Assembly (NCBI GenBank): GCA_035353055.1
Contig: DAOPYW010000005.1
Coordinates: forward strand, 1-55,657
Direction: 5' to 3'
Length of the DNA: 55,657 nt
DNA from: JAAYDH01 sp035353055
Lineage (GTDB): Bacteria > Bacillota_I > Bacilli_A > RFN20 > CAG-826
In this document: one piece after another, positions 46,300 through 55,657 of the stretch
Position numbering within the stretch: position 1 is the first letter of the stretch
How the letters are laid out: each line of letters opens with the position of its first letter
Position numbers and translations under genes: made by a program
Notes under the pieces: generated by a model
What the model saw: the letters and a program-made list of their open reading frames with translations, nothing else
Told to the model about the DNA's origin: nothing
Database searches by the model: none

Positions 46300-46942
46300 A
46301 AAATATAAAGCCATCCTTTTTGATATGGACGGCACGCTCGTCGATACTGATGAGCTAATCGCCCAAACCTTCTTTTATCTTTATGATAAATATCGAGATG
46401 GGAACCGAGCTTCAAGAGAGAAAATCATCTACTTTTCTGGCCCACCCATCAAGGAAACGCTCGCTAAAGAATTTCCGCATGTTGACCAGAATTTAATTTT
46501 CAAAGAATTTCATGATGTCTCGTGGAATTTCTATCCCCGGTGCATCAAATCCTATCCCGGAGCCAAAGAAACGCTCCTCGCGCTCAAGGAACAAGGCTAT
46601 CAATTGGGCATTGTCACGAATAAGATACACAAGACGACTGAATACTGCCTTCAACTTTTAGATTTAGAAAACATTTTTGATGTCATCATTGGATTTGATG
46701 ATGTCGATCGCCCAAAGCCATATCCCGATGGAATCTATCTAGCGATGAAGCGGCTTAATCAGACAGAAAAAGAAGATGTTTTATACATCGGCGACAACGG
46801 CTCTGACTTATTGACGAGCCAAAACGCCGGCATTGATTGCGGCCTCATAGCTTGGGGTCCGCGAGTGCTTAATCATTCTTTAAAACCCAAATATTTGATA
46901 AAATCATATTGTCATCTAAAGGAGGTGCTAGAAAATGAATAG
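46292..46942 (+). CDS. ppaX: HAD-family hydrolase, PpaX/Gph-like
   Basis: The 216-residue protein has HAD motifs LFDMDGTLVDTDE (I, nucleophile Asp near residue 10), IVTNK (II), the conserved Lys in RPKPYPDG (III) and YIGDNGSDLLTSQNAG (IV), with an alpha-helical cap. In B. subtilis the gene at this place (lgt-ppaX) encodes a pyrophosphatase that removes PPi formed by HPr kinase/phosphorylase; phosphoglycolate phosphatase is the alternative. The name rests mainly on gene order. hprK is not in the cluster here. It overlaps both neighbours by 8 bases. Confidence 0.75.
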   Translation: MPRKYKAILFDMDGTLVDTDELIAQTFFYLYDKYRDGNRASREKIIYFSGPPIKETLAKEFPHVDQNLIFKEFHDVSWNFYPRCIKSYPGAKETLLALKEQGYQLGIVTNKIHKTTEYCLQLLDLENIFDVIIGFDDVDRPKPYPDGIYLAMKRLNQTEKEDVLYIGDNGSDLLTSQNAGIDCGLIAWGPRVLNHSLKPKYLIKSYCHLKEVLENE

Positions 46943-47852
46943 ACCATTTGATGTTCTCATTATCGGTGGTGGTCCTTGCGGTATTGGAGCAGCTTTAAAA
47001 CTGCAAGAAGCAGGCTTAAAATTAGCCATTATCGAACGAAGCACCCCAGGTGGCAAAGTCAATATTGCCCCTCGAGTTGATAATTATCCCGGTTTCACAA
47101 AAGTCAACGGACCGGATTTAGCCTATGCTTTTTATGAAAGATTAATTAAAGCGGGAGTAGAAGTGATCGGCGAAGAGCTATTATCTCTCCAAAAGGAGAA
47201 TGATCTCTTTGAGGTCAGAACCGATCAGAGCATTTACCACGCCAAAGCTGTTTTAGTGGGAACCGGCACCAAAGAGAAGAAGCTCGGCTTCCCCAATGAA
47301 GACGCTCTTCTTGGGCACGGAGTATCTTACTGCGCTTTATGCGATGGCCACTTCTTTAAAGGGTTGCCAATCGCTGTGGTGGGAGGAGGCAACTCCGCTC
47401 TCAAGGAAGCTCTCCATCTCTCAAATATAGCATCGCACTTATATCTCGTTCATCGCCGCAACGAATTCCGCGGCAGCGAGAAAGTTCTCGAAGAGATTAA
47501 GCAAAAAAAGAACGTCGACATTCTCACCCCTTATATTCCCTTGGAGATCATTCAGGCCGACCATGTGACTGGCCTTAAAATCAAAAATGTCGAGACCGAT
47601 GAAATCAAGACTTTGAAAGTCGATGGTGTCTTTCCGCTGGTCGGGCAGATTCCCAATACGCAGTTCATGAAAATACCTGGTGTTTTAGATGAGCAGGGAA
47701 ATGTCCCTGTCGATAAAAATATGATGACCATTGTTCCTGGCTTATTTGCGGGTGGCGATGTTTTGCCGCGCCCAATTCGCCAGATCTATTTAGCGGAGCA
47801 TGACGGCATGATGGCCGCTCGCTCCATCATCGAATACTTAAAAGGAGAATAG
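46935..47852 (+). CDS. trxB: thioredoxin reductase
   Basis: A flavoprotein that uses NADPH to reduce thioredoxin. The 305 residues contain the FAD motif IIGGGPCGIGAALKLQEAG, the redox-active CALC in YCALCDGHFFKG (CATC is more usual), the NAD(P) motif VVGGGNSALKEAL with HRRNEFRG, and the C-terminal GLFAGGDVLPRPIRQIYLAEHDG. AAAGGAGG before the ATG lies inside ppaX. The order trxB-rapZ-whiA matches Firmicutes. Confidence 0.94.
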   Translation: MNRPFDVLIIGGGPCGIGAALKLQEAGLKLAIIERSTPGGKVNIAPRVDNYPGFTKVNGPDLAYAFYERLIKAGVEVIGEELLSLQKENDLFEVRTDQSIYHAKAVLVGTGTKEKKLGFPNEDALLGHGVSYCALCDGHFFKGLPIAVVGGGNSALKEALHLSNIASHLYLVHRRNEFRGSEKVLEEIKQKKNVDILTPYIPLEIIQADHVTGLKIKNVETDEIKTLKVDGVFPLVGQIPNTQFMKIPGVLDEQGNVPVDKNMMTIVPGLFAGGDVLPRPIRQIYLAEHDGMMAARSIIEYLKGE

Positions 47853-47854
47853 AA

Positions 47855-48718
47855 ATGTTCCAACTAGATATATTGACAGGGCCTTCGGGTTCAGGAATTA
47901 CTTCCGCCAAATTTGTCTTTGAAGAATTGGGCTACTACATCGTAGTCAACTCTCCTTATGAGGCGACGGAATCAATCCTCAATTCTTTTCTCAGCGGATC
48001 TTATAAGACCAACAAATTCTGCTTGGTGGTCTCGATTTTTGATGCGAAAAAAATTCTCGAATTTGCGAAGAAAAACCCCCAATTTCACACGAGGTTGGTC
48101 CTGCTTTACGCCGATCGAATTGAGATTCAAAAACGCTATCGGTTAAGCCGCCATGTTCACCCTCGCTGCTTCACGCAAAAGATCTCCCTCGATCAAGCGA
48201 TTGATCTCGATTATAAAGAGAGCAACGACCTCTTTCAAGATGCGGATATCTACATCGATACCACCGCATTAAGCATCAAAGCTCTCCGCATCAATTTATA
48301 TAATAAATTATCTGATCGCATCGGCGAGAATATCACCGCCATCTCCTTTATTTCTTTCGGCTACAAAAATGGCACTCCGATGGATTTGGATATGGTCTTC
48401 GATGTCCGCGATATTCCTAATCCCTACTGGGTAGACGATCTCAAGCCTCTCAATGGATTAGATAAGCCAGTCATCGACTACATGAATTCTTTTCCGGAAA
48501 CTCATCAAATTATCGACAACATCGTGAAGTTTTTAGAGTTCCATCTCGAATGCGTGCAGAAGACCGGCAGACCAATCTATAACATCGGCATCGCCTGCAG
48601 TGGTGGTCAGCACCGCTCCACCTATGTGGCTCATTACTTAGCGGAGCACTTCAAAAACAAGTATAAAACTAGAGTTTTCCATCGCGATTCTCCCGAGTTA
48701 AATGAGGACAATGCATGA
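47855..48718 (+). CDS. rapZ: RapZ/YvcJ family protein with degenerate P loop
   Basis: The 287 residues fit the family (~290). The C-terminal half is well conserved: FISFGYKNGTPMDLDMVFDVRDIPNPY and IACSGGQHRSTYVA, the region that binds RNA or glucosamine-6-phosphate in E. coli RapZ. The N-terminal Walker A, normally GxSGxGKS, reads GPSGSGIT (9-16): the catalytic Lys is Ile15 (codon ATT, 47897-47899). Nucleotide hydrolysis is therefore probably lost. It lies two bases after trxB and overlaps whiA by four. Confidence 0.9.
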   Translation: MFQLDILTGPSGSGITSAKFVFEELGYYIVVNSPYEATESILNSFLSGSYKTNKFCLVVSIFDAKKILEFAKKNPQFHTRLVLLYADRIEIQKRYRLSRHVHPRCFTQKISLDQAIDLDYKESNDLFQDADIYIDTTALSIKALRINLYNKLSDRIGENITAISFISFGYKNGTPMDLDMVFDVRDIPNPYWVDDLKPLNGLDKPVIDYMNSFPETHQIIDNIVKFLEFHLECVQKTGRPIYNIGIACSGGQHRSTYVAHYLAEHFKNKYKTRVFHRDSPELNEDNA

Positions 48719-49662
48719 GAACTACTCAATCCTTCACTCAGCAAGTCAAAGATGAACTGTGCCAGAATCAATACGAATCAAGCGAGCGATTAAAAGCCCT
48801 CCTTTCCGCCTACATTCGCATCAATGGTTCGATGATCTTTCAAAAGCAGCAATCGCGCCTCTCGCTAGAGACTGAGAATGCAAGAATCGCTAAGTTCATA
48901 TATCAATCGATCAACCAACTCTATCAAGCAGGAGCCCATCTTTCTTTCTACAAAAATCAGAAGAAAAAGACCACCTATGTGATTACCGTCCAAGAAAAGT
49001 CAGAGGAGATTGTCGAAGATTTAGAAATATCCTTTTTGGAAGGCAAAATTTCCAAGAATATCGTCGCTAATGATGCCAGCATTGCCGGATACCTCGCCGG
49101 GGCTTTTCTCGCTTCCGGCTCCATCAACTCCCCTCGGACTTCTAATTATCATCTTGAGCTATCACTGAATAGTGAAAACTACGCCAAATGGATGTCCCAT
49201 CTATTTGCCCGCTACAAGAATAGCAACATCGAACCCAAGATCACTCATCGCCGAGATAAGTTTGTCATCTATTTTAAAAAGAGCGATCAAATCGCTAACT
49301 TTTTAATCATCATCGGCGCGGTTGAAGCCTGCATGGAATTTGAGAACATTCGCGTCGACCGCGACTTTGCGAACAATGCGAATCGTCTCACAAATCTCGA
49401 CACCGCTAACATGAGCAAAATATATGAGACTGCCCAGCGCCAAATCCAAGAGATTAAAGTTATCGATGCGCGTCTAGGCCTGCCTAACATCGCCAACGAA
49501 AAGCTAAGATTTCTATGCGAAATTAGGTTGGAAAATGATGCCGCTTCGCTCCTCGAATTATCGCTTCTATTATCTGAAAGAATGAACAAGACGGTCACCA
49601 AGAGCAATGTCAATCACCTATTTCGCGCTATCCACCAGCTCTATGAGAGGGTCAACGGATGA
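48715..49662 (+). CDS. whiA: WhiA-type DNA-binding protein
   Basis: WhiA joins a degenerate LAGLIDADG homing-endonuclease-like domain (N-terminal two thirds, with AGYLAGAFLASGSINSP near residues 125-141) to a C-terminal helix-turn-helix (NRLTNLDTANMSKIYETAQRQ, then LLLSERMNKTVTKSNVNHLFRAI). At 315 residues it has normal length. In Firmicutes it affects cell division and chromosome segregation. It directly follows rapZ (4-base overlap), whereas yvcK lies between them in B. subtilis. Confidence 0.93.
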   Translation: MRTTQSFTQQVKDELCQNQYESSERLKALLSAYIRINGSMIFQKQQSRLSLETENARIAKFIYQSINQLYQAGAHLSFYKNQKKKTTYVITVQEKSEEIVEDLEISFLEGKISKNIVANDASIAGYLAGAFLASGSINSPRTSNYHLELSLNSENYAKWMSHLFARYKNSNIEPKITHRRDKFVIYFKKSDQIANFLIIIGAVEACMEFENIRVDRDFANNANRLTNLDTANMSKIYETAQRQIQEIKVIDARLGLPNIANEKLRFLCEIRLENDAASLLELSLLLSERMNKTVTKSNVNHLFRAIHQLYERVNG

Positions 49663-49871
49663 ATTTTACGCAATTGCTAGGCCAAAAAATACGCGATTTG
49701 CGCATCGAAAAAGGCTGGAATCAAGAAGCTTTGGCCTTCGAAGCTCACATCAATAAAAATTACCTATCTGACCTCGAGAGAGGGATGAGGAATCCTTCTC
49801 TGCTGATCTTAAAAAGGATTTGTCGAGCCCTCGGAGTAACCCTTTCCGAGCTCTTTATTGGCATCGATTAA
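49659..49871 (+). CDS. small XRE-family transcriptional regulator
   Basis: This 70-residue protein is little more than a Cro/CI-type helix-turn-helix (KIRDLRIEKGWNQEALAFEA, then INKNYLSDLERGMRNPS, LLILKRICRALGVTLSELF). It overlaps the end of whiA by four bases, so it is translated in the same operon. It has no sensor domain. An inverted repeat in the gapA promoter 80 bases downstream is a possible target (inference). Confidence 0.85.
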   Translation: MNFTQLLGQKIRDLRIEKGWNQEALAFEAHINKNYLSDLERGMRNPSLLILKRICRALGVTLSELFIGID

Positions 49872-49934
49872 TTGTACAATTAATGCATTTTGTAAAATTC
49901 TATATAGACCGCGATAGTGGTTTAATCATTTCGC

Positions 49935-49964
49935 TTGAAAATGATTTTTCATATAGTGTATACT
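49935..49964 (+). promoter_or_regulatory. gapA promoter overlapped by an inverted repeat
   Basis: TTGAAA (49935-49940), 18 bases, TATACT (49959-49964). The -10 box lies inside ATATAGT-GTAT-ACTATAT (49951-49968), a 7-bp inverted repeat that could be an operator. Confidence 0.65.
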
Positions 49965-49995
49965 ATATCCCGCAAGCGAAGGAGGACATTATTGT

Positions 49996-51066
49996 ATGTC
50001 AGTAAAAGTTGCAATTAATGGATTCGGTCGTATCGGCCGTTTAGCGTTCCGACAAATGTTTGGGGCCAAAGGTTATGAAATCGTCGCAATTAACGATTTA
50101 ACTTCTCCCAAAATGTTGGCCCATTTATTAAAGTATGATACAGCTCAGGGTGGCTACGCTGGCTATATCGGTCAAAATCTACACACAGTCGATTCTAAGG
50201 AAGCCGTTTTAGGCGAAGACGGGAAAACCGTCGTCGTTCCTGGTAGCATCACCGTCGATGGCAAGGAAATCATCGTCTACGCTATCCCAAATGCTGCTGA
50301 TTTACCTTGGGGCAAATTAGCGGTTGATGTCGTATTAGAATGCACTGGTTTCTATACCACAAAAGACAAAGCCATGGCTCACATTAAAGCCGGGGCTCGC
50401 AAAGTCGTCATCTCTGCTCCTGCTGGAAAAGATCTCCCAACCATCGTCTTTGGCGTCAACGAGAAGACCTTAACCAAGGAAGACCATGTGATTTCTGCTG
50501 CTTCTTGCACCACAAACTGCTTGGCTCCAATGGCAAAAGCTTTAAATGATTTCGCTCCTATTCAATCTGGTATCATGAGCACCATCCACGCCTATACTGG
50601 TGATCAGATGATCCTCGATGGCCCACACAAGAAAGGCGACTTACGCCGCGCTCGTGCTGGCGCTGCCAACATCGTTCCAAACTCCACTGGTGCGGCTAAA
50701 GCTATCGGCTTAGTCATCCCAGAATTAAATGGCAAGTTAATCGGTTCTGCTCAACGCGTTCCAGTGACTACTGGCTCTACAACCATCTTAATCGCTGTTG
50801 TCAAAGGCAAGAACATCACTCCTGACAGCATCAATGCCGCGATGAAAGCAGCAAGCAATGAATCGTTCGGTTATAATGAAGATGAGATCGTCTCTAGCGA
50901 TGTCATCGGCATGAGATATGGTTCCTTGTTCGATGCGACCCAAACCATGGTCAGCAAACTCGGCGAAGATCTGTTCCAAGTCCAAGTCGTCTCTTGGTAC
51001 GACAACGAATATTCCTACACCACTCAAATGGTCCGTACGATTAAATATCTCTCAGAAAATTGCTAA
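49996..51066 (+). CDS. gapA: glyceraldehyde-3-phosphate dehydrogenase
   Basis: This enzyme oxidises glyceraldehyde-3-phosphate to 1,3-bisphosphoglycerate with NAD+. The 356 residues (slightly long against ~335) include the Rossmann start VAINGFGRIGRLAFRQM and the catalytic block SAASCTTNCLAP, with the active Cys near residue 172. NEYSYTTQM stands near the C-terminus. AAGGAGG precedes the ATG. It heads the gapA-pgk-tpiA glycolytic cluster. Confidence 0.97.
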   Translation: MSVKVAINGFGRIGRLAFRQMFGAKGYEIVAINDLTSPKMLAHLLKYDTAQGGYAGYIGQNLHTVDSKEAVLGEDGKTVVVPGSITVDGKEIIVYAIPNAADLPWGKLAVDVVLECTGFYTTKDKAMAHIKAGARKVVISAPAGKDLPTIVFGVNEKTLTKEDHVISAASCTTNCLAPMAKALNDFAPIQSGIMSTIHAYTGDQMILDGPHKKGDLRRARAGAANIVPNSTGAAKAIGLVIPELNGKLIGSAQRVPVTTGSTTILIAVVKGKNITPDSINAAMKAASNESFGYNEDEIVSSDVIGMRYGSLFDATQTMVSKLGEDLFQVQVVSWYDNEYSYTTQMVRTIKYLSENC

Positions 51067-51114
51067 CTGAAGTGGTGCTCAGGGTTTAATTACCCGGTGT
51101 GACTCAATCTAATT

Positions 51115-51147
51115 GGCACCTGTGGTATTCATAGGTGCCTATTTTAT
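51115..51147 (+). promoter_or_regulatory. hairpin between gapA and pgk
   Basis: GGCACCT, 11-base loop, AGGTGCC, followed by TATTTTAT. The weak T run suggests partial termination or an mRNA processing/stability stem that sets gapA apart from pgk-tpiA. Confidence 0.55.
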
Positions 51148-51163
51148 AAAAAGGAGACTTATT

Positions 51164-52384
51164 ATGTTAACAGTCGATAAAATGCAAGTCAAAGGCCTAC
51201 GCGTGTTTGTCCGCGTCGACTTCAACGTCCCCCTAAAGGGTGGAGTTATCCGCGATGACAATCGCATTGTCGCCGCTGTCCCAACCATCAAAGAATTGAT
51301 GAAGAAGGGCGCTCGCGTAATCTTAGTTAGCCACTTAGGCAAGATTAAGCACAAAGATGCCCCTGAATTAGTCGAAGAGGCTAAGAAGAAAAACGATTTA
51401 GCCCCCATCGCTGTTCGCTTGAGCGAACTATTAGCTAAGCCCGTCAAGTTCGTTCCCGTCACTCGCGGAGAAGAGCTCGAAAAGGCTGTCGCTAGCCTCG
51501 CTGATGGCGAAGTGCTCTTAATGCAGAATACTCGCTACGAAGTGGGCGAAGAGAAAAATGATCCTGAACTATCCGAAATCTGGGCTAACTTAGCGGATGC
51601 CTATGTGATGGATGCCTTTGGATCTGCGCACCGCGCTCACTCTTCCACCTATGGTGTTCCCGAAATCTTAAAGAGCGAAGGAAAACCAGTGGCATGTGGC
51701 TTCTTAGTGGAAAAAGAGATTGCTAATCTCAACCGCTGCGTCCACGTTTCCGAAAAGGATCGCCCCTACATCGCGGTTCTCGGCGGATTAAAAGTATCAG
51801 ATAAAATCAAAGTGATTGGCGCCTTGCTCGACAAATGCGACAAGATTCTTATTGGTGGAGCGATGGCTTTCACTTTCTTAAAAGCTCAAGGCAAGAAAAC
51901 TGGTCTCTCCCCCGTGGAAGATGATCAATTAGATTTTGCTAGAGATTGTTTAGCGAAAGCTAAAGGCCGCATCATCTTACCAGTCGACACCGTCATTGGC
52001 GATGCTTTCTTGCCCGAAGAGCGCAAGACTGTCCAAGTCGTCAGCGTCAATGAAGTCCCCGATGGCTTTGAAGGATTAGACATTGGGCCAGAAACCGATA
52101 AGCTCTTTGCCGGCCAAATCAGCAAAGCGAAGATGCTTTTCTGGAACGGACCAATGGGCGTCTTTGAACAATCCGAATTCCAAAAAGGCACGATTTCCAT
52201 CTGCAAAGCGGTCAAAGCTCTCGATGGTAAAGCCTTCACTGTCTGCGGCGGAGGAGATTCCGCTGCTGCGATCAAACAATTTGGTTACGATAAAGATTTC
52301 TCACACGTCTCTACTGGCGGCGGTGCCTCGCTCGAAATGATCGAGAACGATGGCCACCTCCCCGGCATTGACATCCTCAATTAA
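51164..52384 (+). CDS. pgk: phosphoglycerate kinase
   Basis: Pgk makes ATP from 1,3-bisphosphoglycerate. The start is the ATG at 51164, after AAAAGGAG, giving 406 residues that begin MLTVDKMQVKGLRVFVRVDFNVPL; an in-frame ATG at 51113 would read through the upstream hairpin and add 17 unrelated residues. VRVDFNVPL, SHLGK, VMDAFGSAHRAHSS, AVLGGLKVSDKI and the C-terminal GGGDSAAA...STGGGASLEMIE are conserved. tpiA follows after five bases. Confidence 0.97.
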   Translation: MLTVDKMQVKGLRVFVRVDFNVPLKGGVIRDDNRIVAAVPTIKELMKKGARVILVSHLGKIKHKDAPELVEEAKKKNDLAPIAVRLSELLAKPVKFVPVTRGEELEKAVASLADGEVLLMQNTRYEVGEEKNDPELSEIWANLADAYVMDAFGSAHRAHSSTYGVPEILKSEGKPVACGFLVEKEIANLNRCVHVSEKDRPYIAVLGGLKVSDKIKVIGALLDKCDKILIGGAMAFTFLKAQGKKTGLSPVEDDQLDFARDCLAKAKGRIILPVDTVIGDAFLPEERKTVQVVSVNEVPDGFEGLDIGPETDKLFAGQISKAKMLFWNGPMGVFEQSEFQKGTISICKAVKALDGKAFTVCGGGDSAAAIKQFGYDKDFSHVSTGGGASLEMIENDGHLPGIDILN

Positions 52385-52389
52385 TTGCT

Positions 52390-53145
52390 ATGCGACGAAA
52401 GTTATTACTCGGCAACTGGAAGATGAACAAGCTCGCTAGCGAAGCAAAAGCCTTCGCCATCGCCAGCCGTCCATTAGTCCAAAAAGCCGCTTTAAATCAT
52501 ATTGATTTAGGCGTGGGTCCCACTTATCTCTCATTAGCAGCAGTCAAAGAAAACGCCGCTCCCGAGATGATTGTTGCCGCCCAAAATGTTCACTTTGCGG
52601 AATCCGGAGCTTTCACGGGAGAAGTATCGATCCCGATGCTTTTAGAATTCGGCATCAACTGGGTGATTATCGGTCACTCCGAACGCCGAACTTACGATTA
52701 CGAAACCAGCGAGAAATGCCAGCAAAAAATTGCCGCTTTGCTCGCTCATAATATGGTCCCTGTTTATTGCGTGGGAGAAACCCTTCAAGAATTTGAAGCT
52801 GGGCAGACTAAGAAAGTCGTCGCTGATGCTCTGCGCATAGGGCTACATGGTTTCACCAGCGAACAAGCAAAGAATCTCGTCATCGCTTACGAACCAATTT
52901 GGTCGATTGGCACTGGAAAGAACGCCTCGAGCGAAATCGCTGAAAGCGTCTGCCATTATATTCGCGATATTCTCAAAGAATTATTTGGCGAAGTTTCTGA
53001 GTCAATCCGAATCCTCTATGGCGGTTCAGTGAAACCCGAAAATATTCGCACTTATCTATCCTGCCCCAATATCGATGGCGCCTTAGTCGGTGGTGCATCT
53101 TTAAAAATCGAATCCTACGAAGCCCTTTTGAATAATATTATTTAG
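52390..53145 (+). CDS. tpiA: triose-phosphate isomerase
   Basis: TpiA interconverts dihydroxyacetone phosphate and glyceraldehyde-3-phosphate. The 251 residues start MRRKLLLGNWKMNK and contain the catalytic His in IIGHSERR, the catalytic Glu in AYEPIWSIGTGK, and the phosphate-binding LYGGSVKPEN and GALVGGASL. Normal length. It begins five bases after the pgk stop with no clear ribosome site, so it may rely on translational coupling. Confidence 0.97.
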   Translation: MRRKLLLGNWKMNKLASEAKAFAIASRPLVQKAALNHIDLGVGPTYLSLAAVKENAAPEMIVAAQNVHFAESGAFTGEVSIPMLLEFGINWVIIGHSERRTYDYETSEKCQQKIAALLAHNMVPVYCVGETLQEFEAGQTKKVVADALRIGLHGFTSEQAKNLVIAYEPIWSIGTGKNASSEIAESVCHYIRDILKELFGEVSESIRILYGGSVKPENIRTYLSCPNIDGALVGGASLKIESYEALLNNII

Positions 53146-53155
53146 GAGTAATTTT

Positions 53156-53911
53156 ATGTACGAAGAATACTACGAAAAACCCAAGAATGTGATCAACCCG
53201 GCTGAGACCAACGTTCGCTCCTCATCTTTCTTGTCCAAAGTCTATGGCTACATGGCCATCGGCATTTTAATCACCGCCCTCGTGGCTTTTGGCGTTGGAT
53301 TTGGCTTCCAATCTTGGATGACCGCCAATCCCACTGCTGCAGCCTATGAAACTTACCTGTTTATTTTGATTGGTTCAATCATCGGCTTGCTAGTGGTTAG
53401 CATCGTCATCAGCATCATCTCCCTGAGAGGCAAACATAGCATTATAGTTCCCGCCATCATCTATTCCGTGCTGATGGGTGTCGTCTTCTCTGAATTTGTT
53501 TTATTTATTCCTTTCTACATTATTGGCATGGCTTTCGCGATTACCGCGATGACTTTTGCGATCATGTATTTCCTTTCCAAAGTGATTAAGAAGAATCTCA
53601 ATTGGCTCGGAACTCTGGGTTTTGGCCTTTTGATGGGCGCATTTTTGATGTCCGCCTTCTTCTTTATCTTCTATCTCATCGCCCCCAATCTCTTCTCCTG
53701 GCTCTATGTTATCATCGATGGCGTGTTCTTTGTGGCGATGCTCTTCATCACGATGTTCGATGTCTGGCGCATTCAGCAAATCGCCAATAAGGGATCTCAG
53801 AGTAATAATCTCGCCCTCTATTGCGCCTTTTCTCTCTACGTCGACTTCATGTATATTTTGATGAGATTAATTATTATTCTCGCCCGAATATTTGGAACGT
53901 CGCGCCGCTAG
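53156..53911 (+). CDS. Bax inhibitor-1 (BI-1/YccA/YetJ) family membrane protein
   Basis: The 251-residue protein has a ~22-residue polar N-terminus, then about seven membrane helices starting at SKVYGYMAIGILITALVAFGVG, with FDVWRIQQIA and YCAFSLYVDFMYILMRLIIILARI near the C-terminus, the typical BI-1 ending. Bacterial members such as YetJ conduct Ca2+ in a pH-dependent way. TTAGGAG precedes the ATG, 10 bases after tpiA, so it is probably in the glycolytic operon. Confidence 0.9.
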   Translation: MYEEYYEKPKNVINPAETNVRSSSFLSKVYGYMAIGILITALVAFGVGFGFQSWMTANPTAAAYETYLFILIGSIIGLLVVSIVISIISLRGKHSIIVPAIIYSVLMGVVFSEFVLFIPFYIIGMAFAITAMTFAIMYFLSKVIKKNLNWLGTLGFGLLMGAFLMSAFFFIFYLIAPNLFSWLYVIIDGVFFVAMLFITMFDVWRIQQIANKGSQSNNLALYCAFSLYVDFMYILMRLIIILARIFGTSRR

Positions 53912-53933
53912 GATAAATAAGCAATTAAAAAAT

Positions 53934-53955
53934 GGCCAGCTAATCTGGCCTTTTT
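53934..53955 (+). terminator. rho-independent terminator after the BI-1 gene
   Basis: GGCCAG-CTAAT-CTGGCC followed by five T. Confidence 0.9.
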
Positions 53956-53963
53956 ATTTTCTT

Positions 53964-54006
53964 TTGCACATGCGCGCGCATAACAATTATCATAATTGTA
54001 GCGCGC
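53964..54006 (+). promoter_or_regulatory. palindrome and possible upstream rRNA promoter
   Basis: ACAATTAT-C-ATAATTGT (53983-53999) is a perfect 8-bp inverted repeat, flanked by GCGCGC on both sides (53972-53979 and 54001-54006), making an imperfect palindrome of about 35 bases. It overlaps a possible promoter TTGCAC (53964-53969), 18 bases, TATCAT (53988-53993). It could be an operator or a cruciform-forming element ahead of the rRNA operon. Confidence 0.5.
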
Positions 54007-54074
54007 ACGTCGCACGCATGAAACAAGCATTTTCTTAGGCAAAAAAATTATTTTGAAAAAAGTGATAAAAGTCG

Positions 54075-54104
54075 TTGACTAAGTTTTGATAGCGGTGTTA
54101 TTAT
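54075..54104 (+). promoter_or_regulatory. main rRNA operon promoter
   Basis: TTGACT (54075-54080), 18 bases, TATTAT (54099-54104), about 150 bases before the 16S gene. An AT-rich stretch (54040-54070) upstream resembles an UP element. Confidence 0.7.
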
Positions 54105-54160
54105 ATCAAAGCGTGCGATGAGGGAGACCTCCAAATATTACTATGTAATAGCGCACAAAC

Positions 54161-54180
54161 TGATCTTTGAAAACTAAACA
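54161..54180 (+). promoter_or_regulatory. rRNA leader boxA-like antitermination site
   Basis: GATCTTTGAAAACTAAACA is the sequence commonly found in Firmicutes rRNA leaders and spacers, and includes a boxA-like core. The rest of the 53912-54255 gap holds the terminator, palindrome and promoter listed separately. Confidence 0.55.
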
Positions 54181-54255
54181 GATGTACAAACACAAAACGT
54201 CAATTTATTTTTAAATTAAACAAAACCAGATAATTAATTATTGAACTAGAATACA

Positions 54256-55657
<1,402 letters not shown>

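Overview
The window looks like one end of a scaffold from an uncultured, low-to-moderate GC bacterium of the Bacilli, close to the Mollicutes (Acholeplasma, Izemoplasma or RF39-like) or Erysipelotrichia. The evidence is the 16S sequence, B. subtilis-type gene orders, many lipoproteins, and an Asn in the RpoB rifampicin pocket as described in Mollicutes. TGA is a stop codon here (uvrA and whiA end with it), so this is not a Mycoplasma with TGA=Trp. A 100-N gap flanked by identical 55-bp ends, and a 16S gene cut off by the window end, suggest a metagenome or short-read assembly.

Layout. (1) 1-633: 5' part of a divergent TrkH-type K+ transporter. (2) 941-11317: rplK-rplA-[L10 leader]-rplJ-rplL-ybxB-like methyltransferase-rpoB-rpoC, closed by a strong terminator. 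(3) 11491-13044: a lipoprotein M6-like zinc metalloprotease lying between rpoC and the str operon. (4) 13075-17531: promoter and structured leader, rpsL-rpsG-fusA, then tuf with its own promoter and a terminator. (5) 17632-19874: two overlapping RDD-type membrane proteins. (6) 19914-35250: the most unusual region. It holds a large exported membrane protein of unknown function, an ABC importer (ATPase with a ~270-residue insertion, two permeases, two solute-binding lipoproteins), a surface staphylococcal-nuclease-type lipoprotein, a zinc-ribbon membrane protein and a large lipoprotein with Big2-like and OB-like domains. A terminator follows, then a 5'-nucleotidase lipoprotein. I read this as a cell-surface system that degrades extracellular nucleic acid and imports the products. 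(7) 35310-41628: tRNA-Lys, a Rex-like winged-helix protein, galU, nifJ (pyruvate:ferredoxin oxidoreductase), a small unknown protein and a P-loop kinase. (8) 41698-49871: tRNA-Pro (minus), then uvrA-lgt-ppaX-trxB-rapZ-whiA-XRE regulator, tightly packed or overlapping. (9) 49935-53911: gapA, pgk, tpiA and a BI-1 family membrane protein. (10) 53912-55657: rRNA promoter region with a conspicuous palindrome, then 16S rRNA cut off by the window end.

Physiology suggested: fermentative glycolysis (gapA-pgk-tpiA) feeding pyruvate to a ferredoxin-linked oxidoreductase, so probably anaerobic. The cell surface is rich in lipoproteins, matching the lgt gene. Surface nuclease, OB-like lipoprotein and 5'-nucleotidase beside an ABC importer suggest salvage of nucleosides or nucleotides. 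No CRISPR array, transposase, integrase or phage gene was seen.
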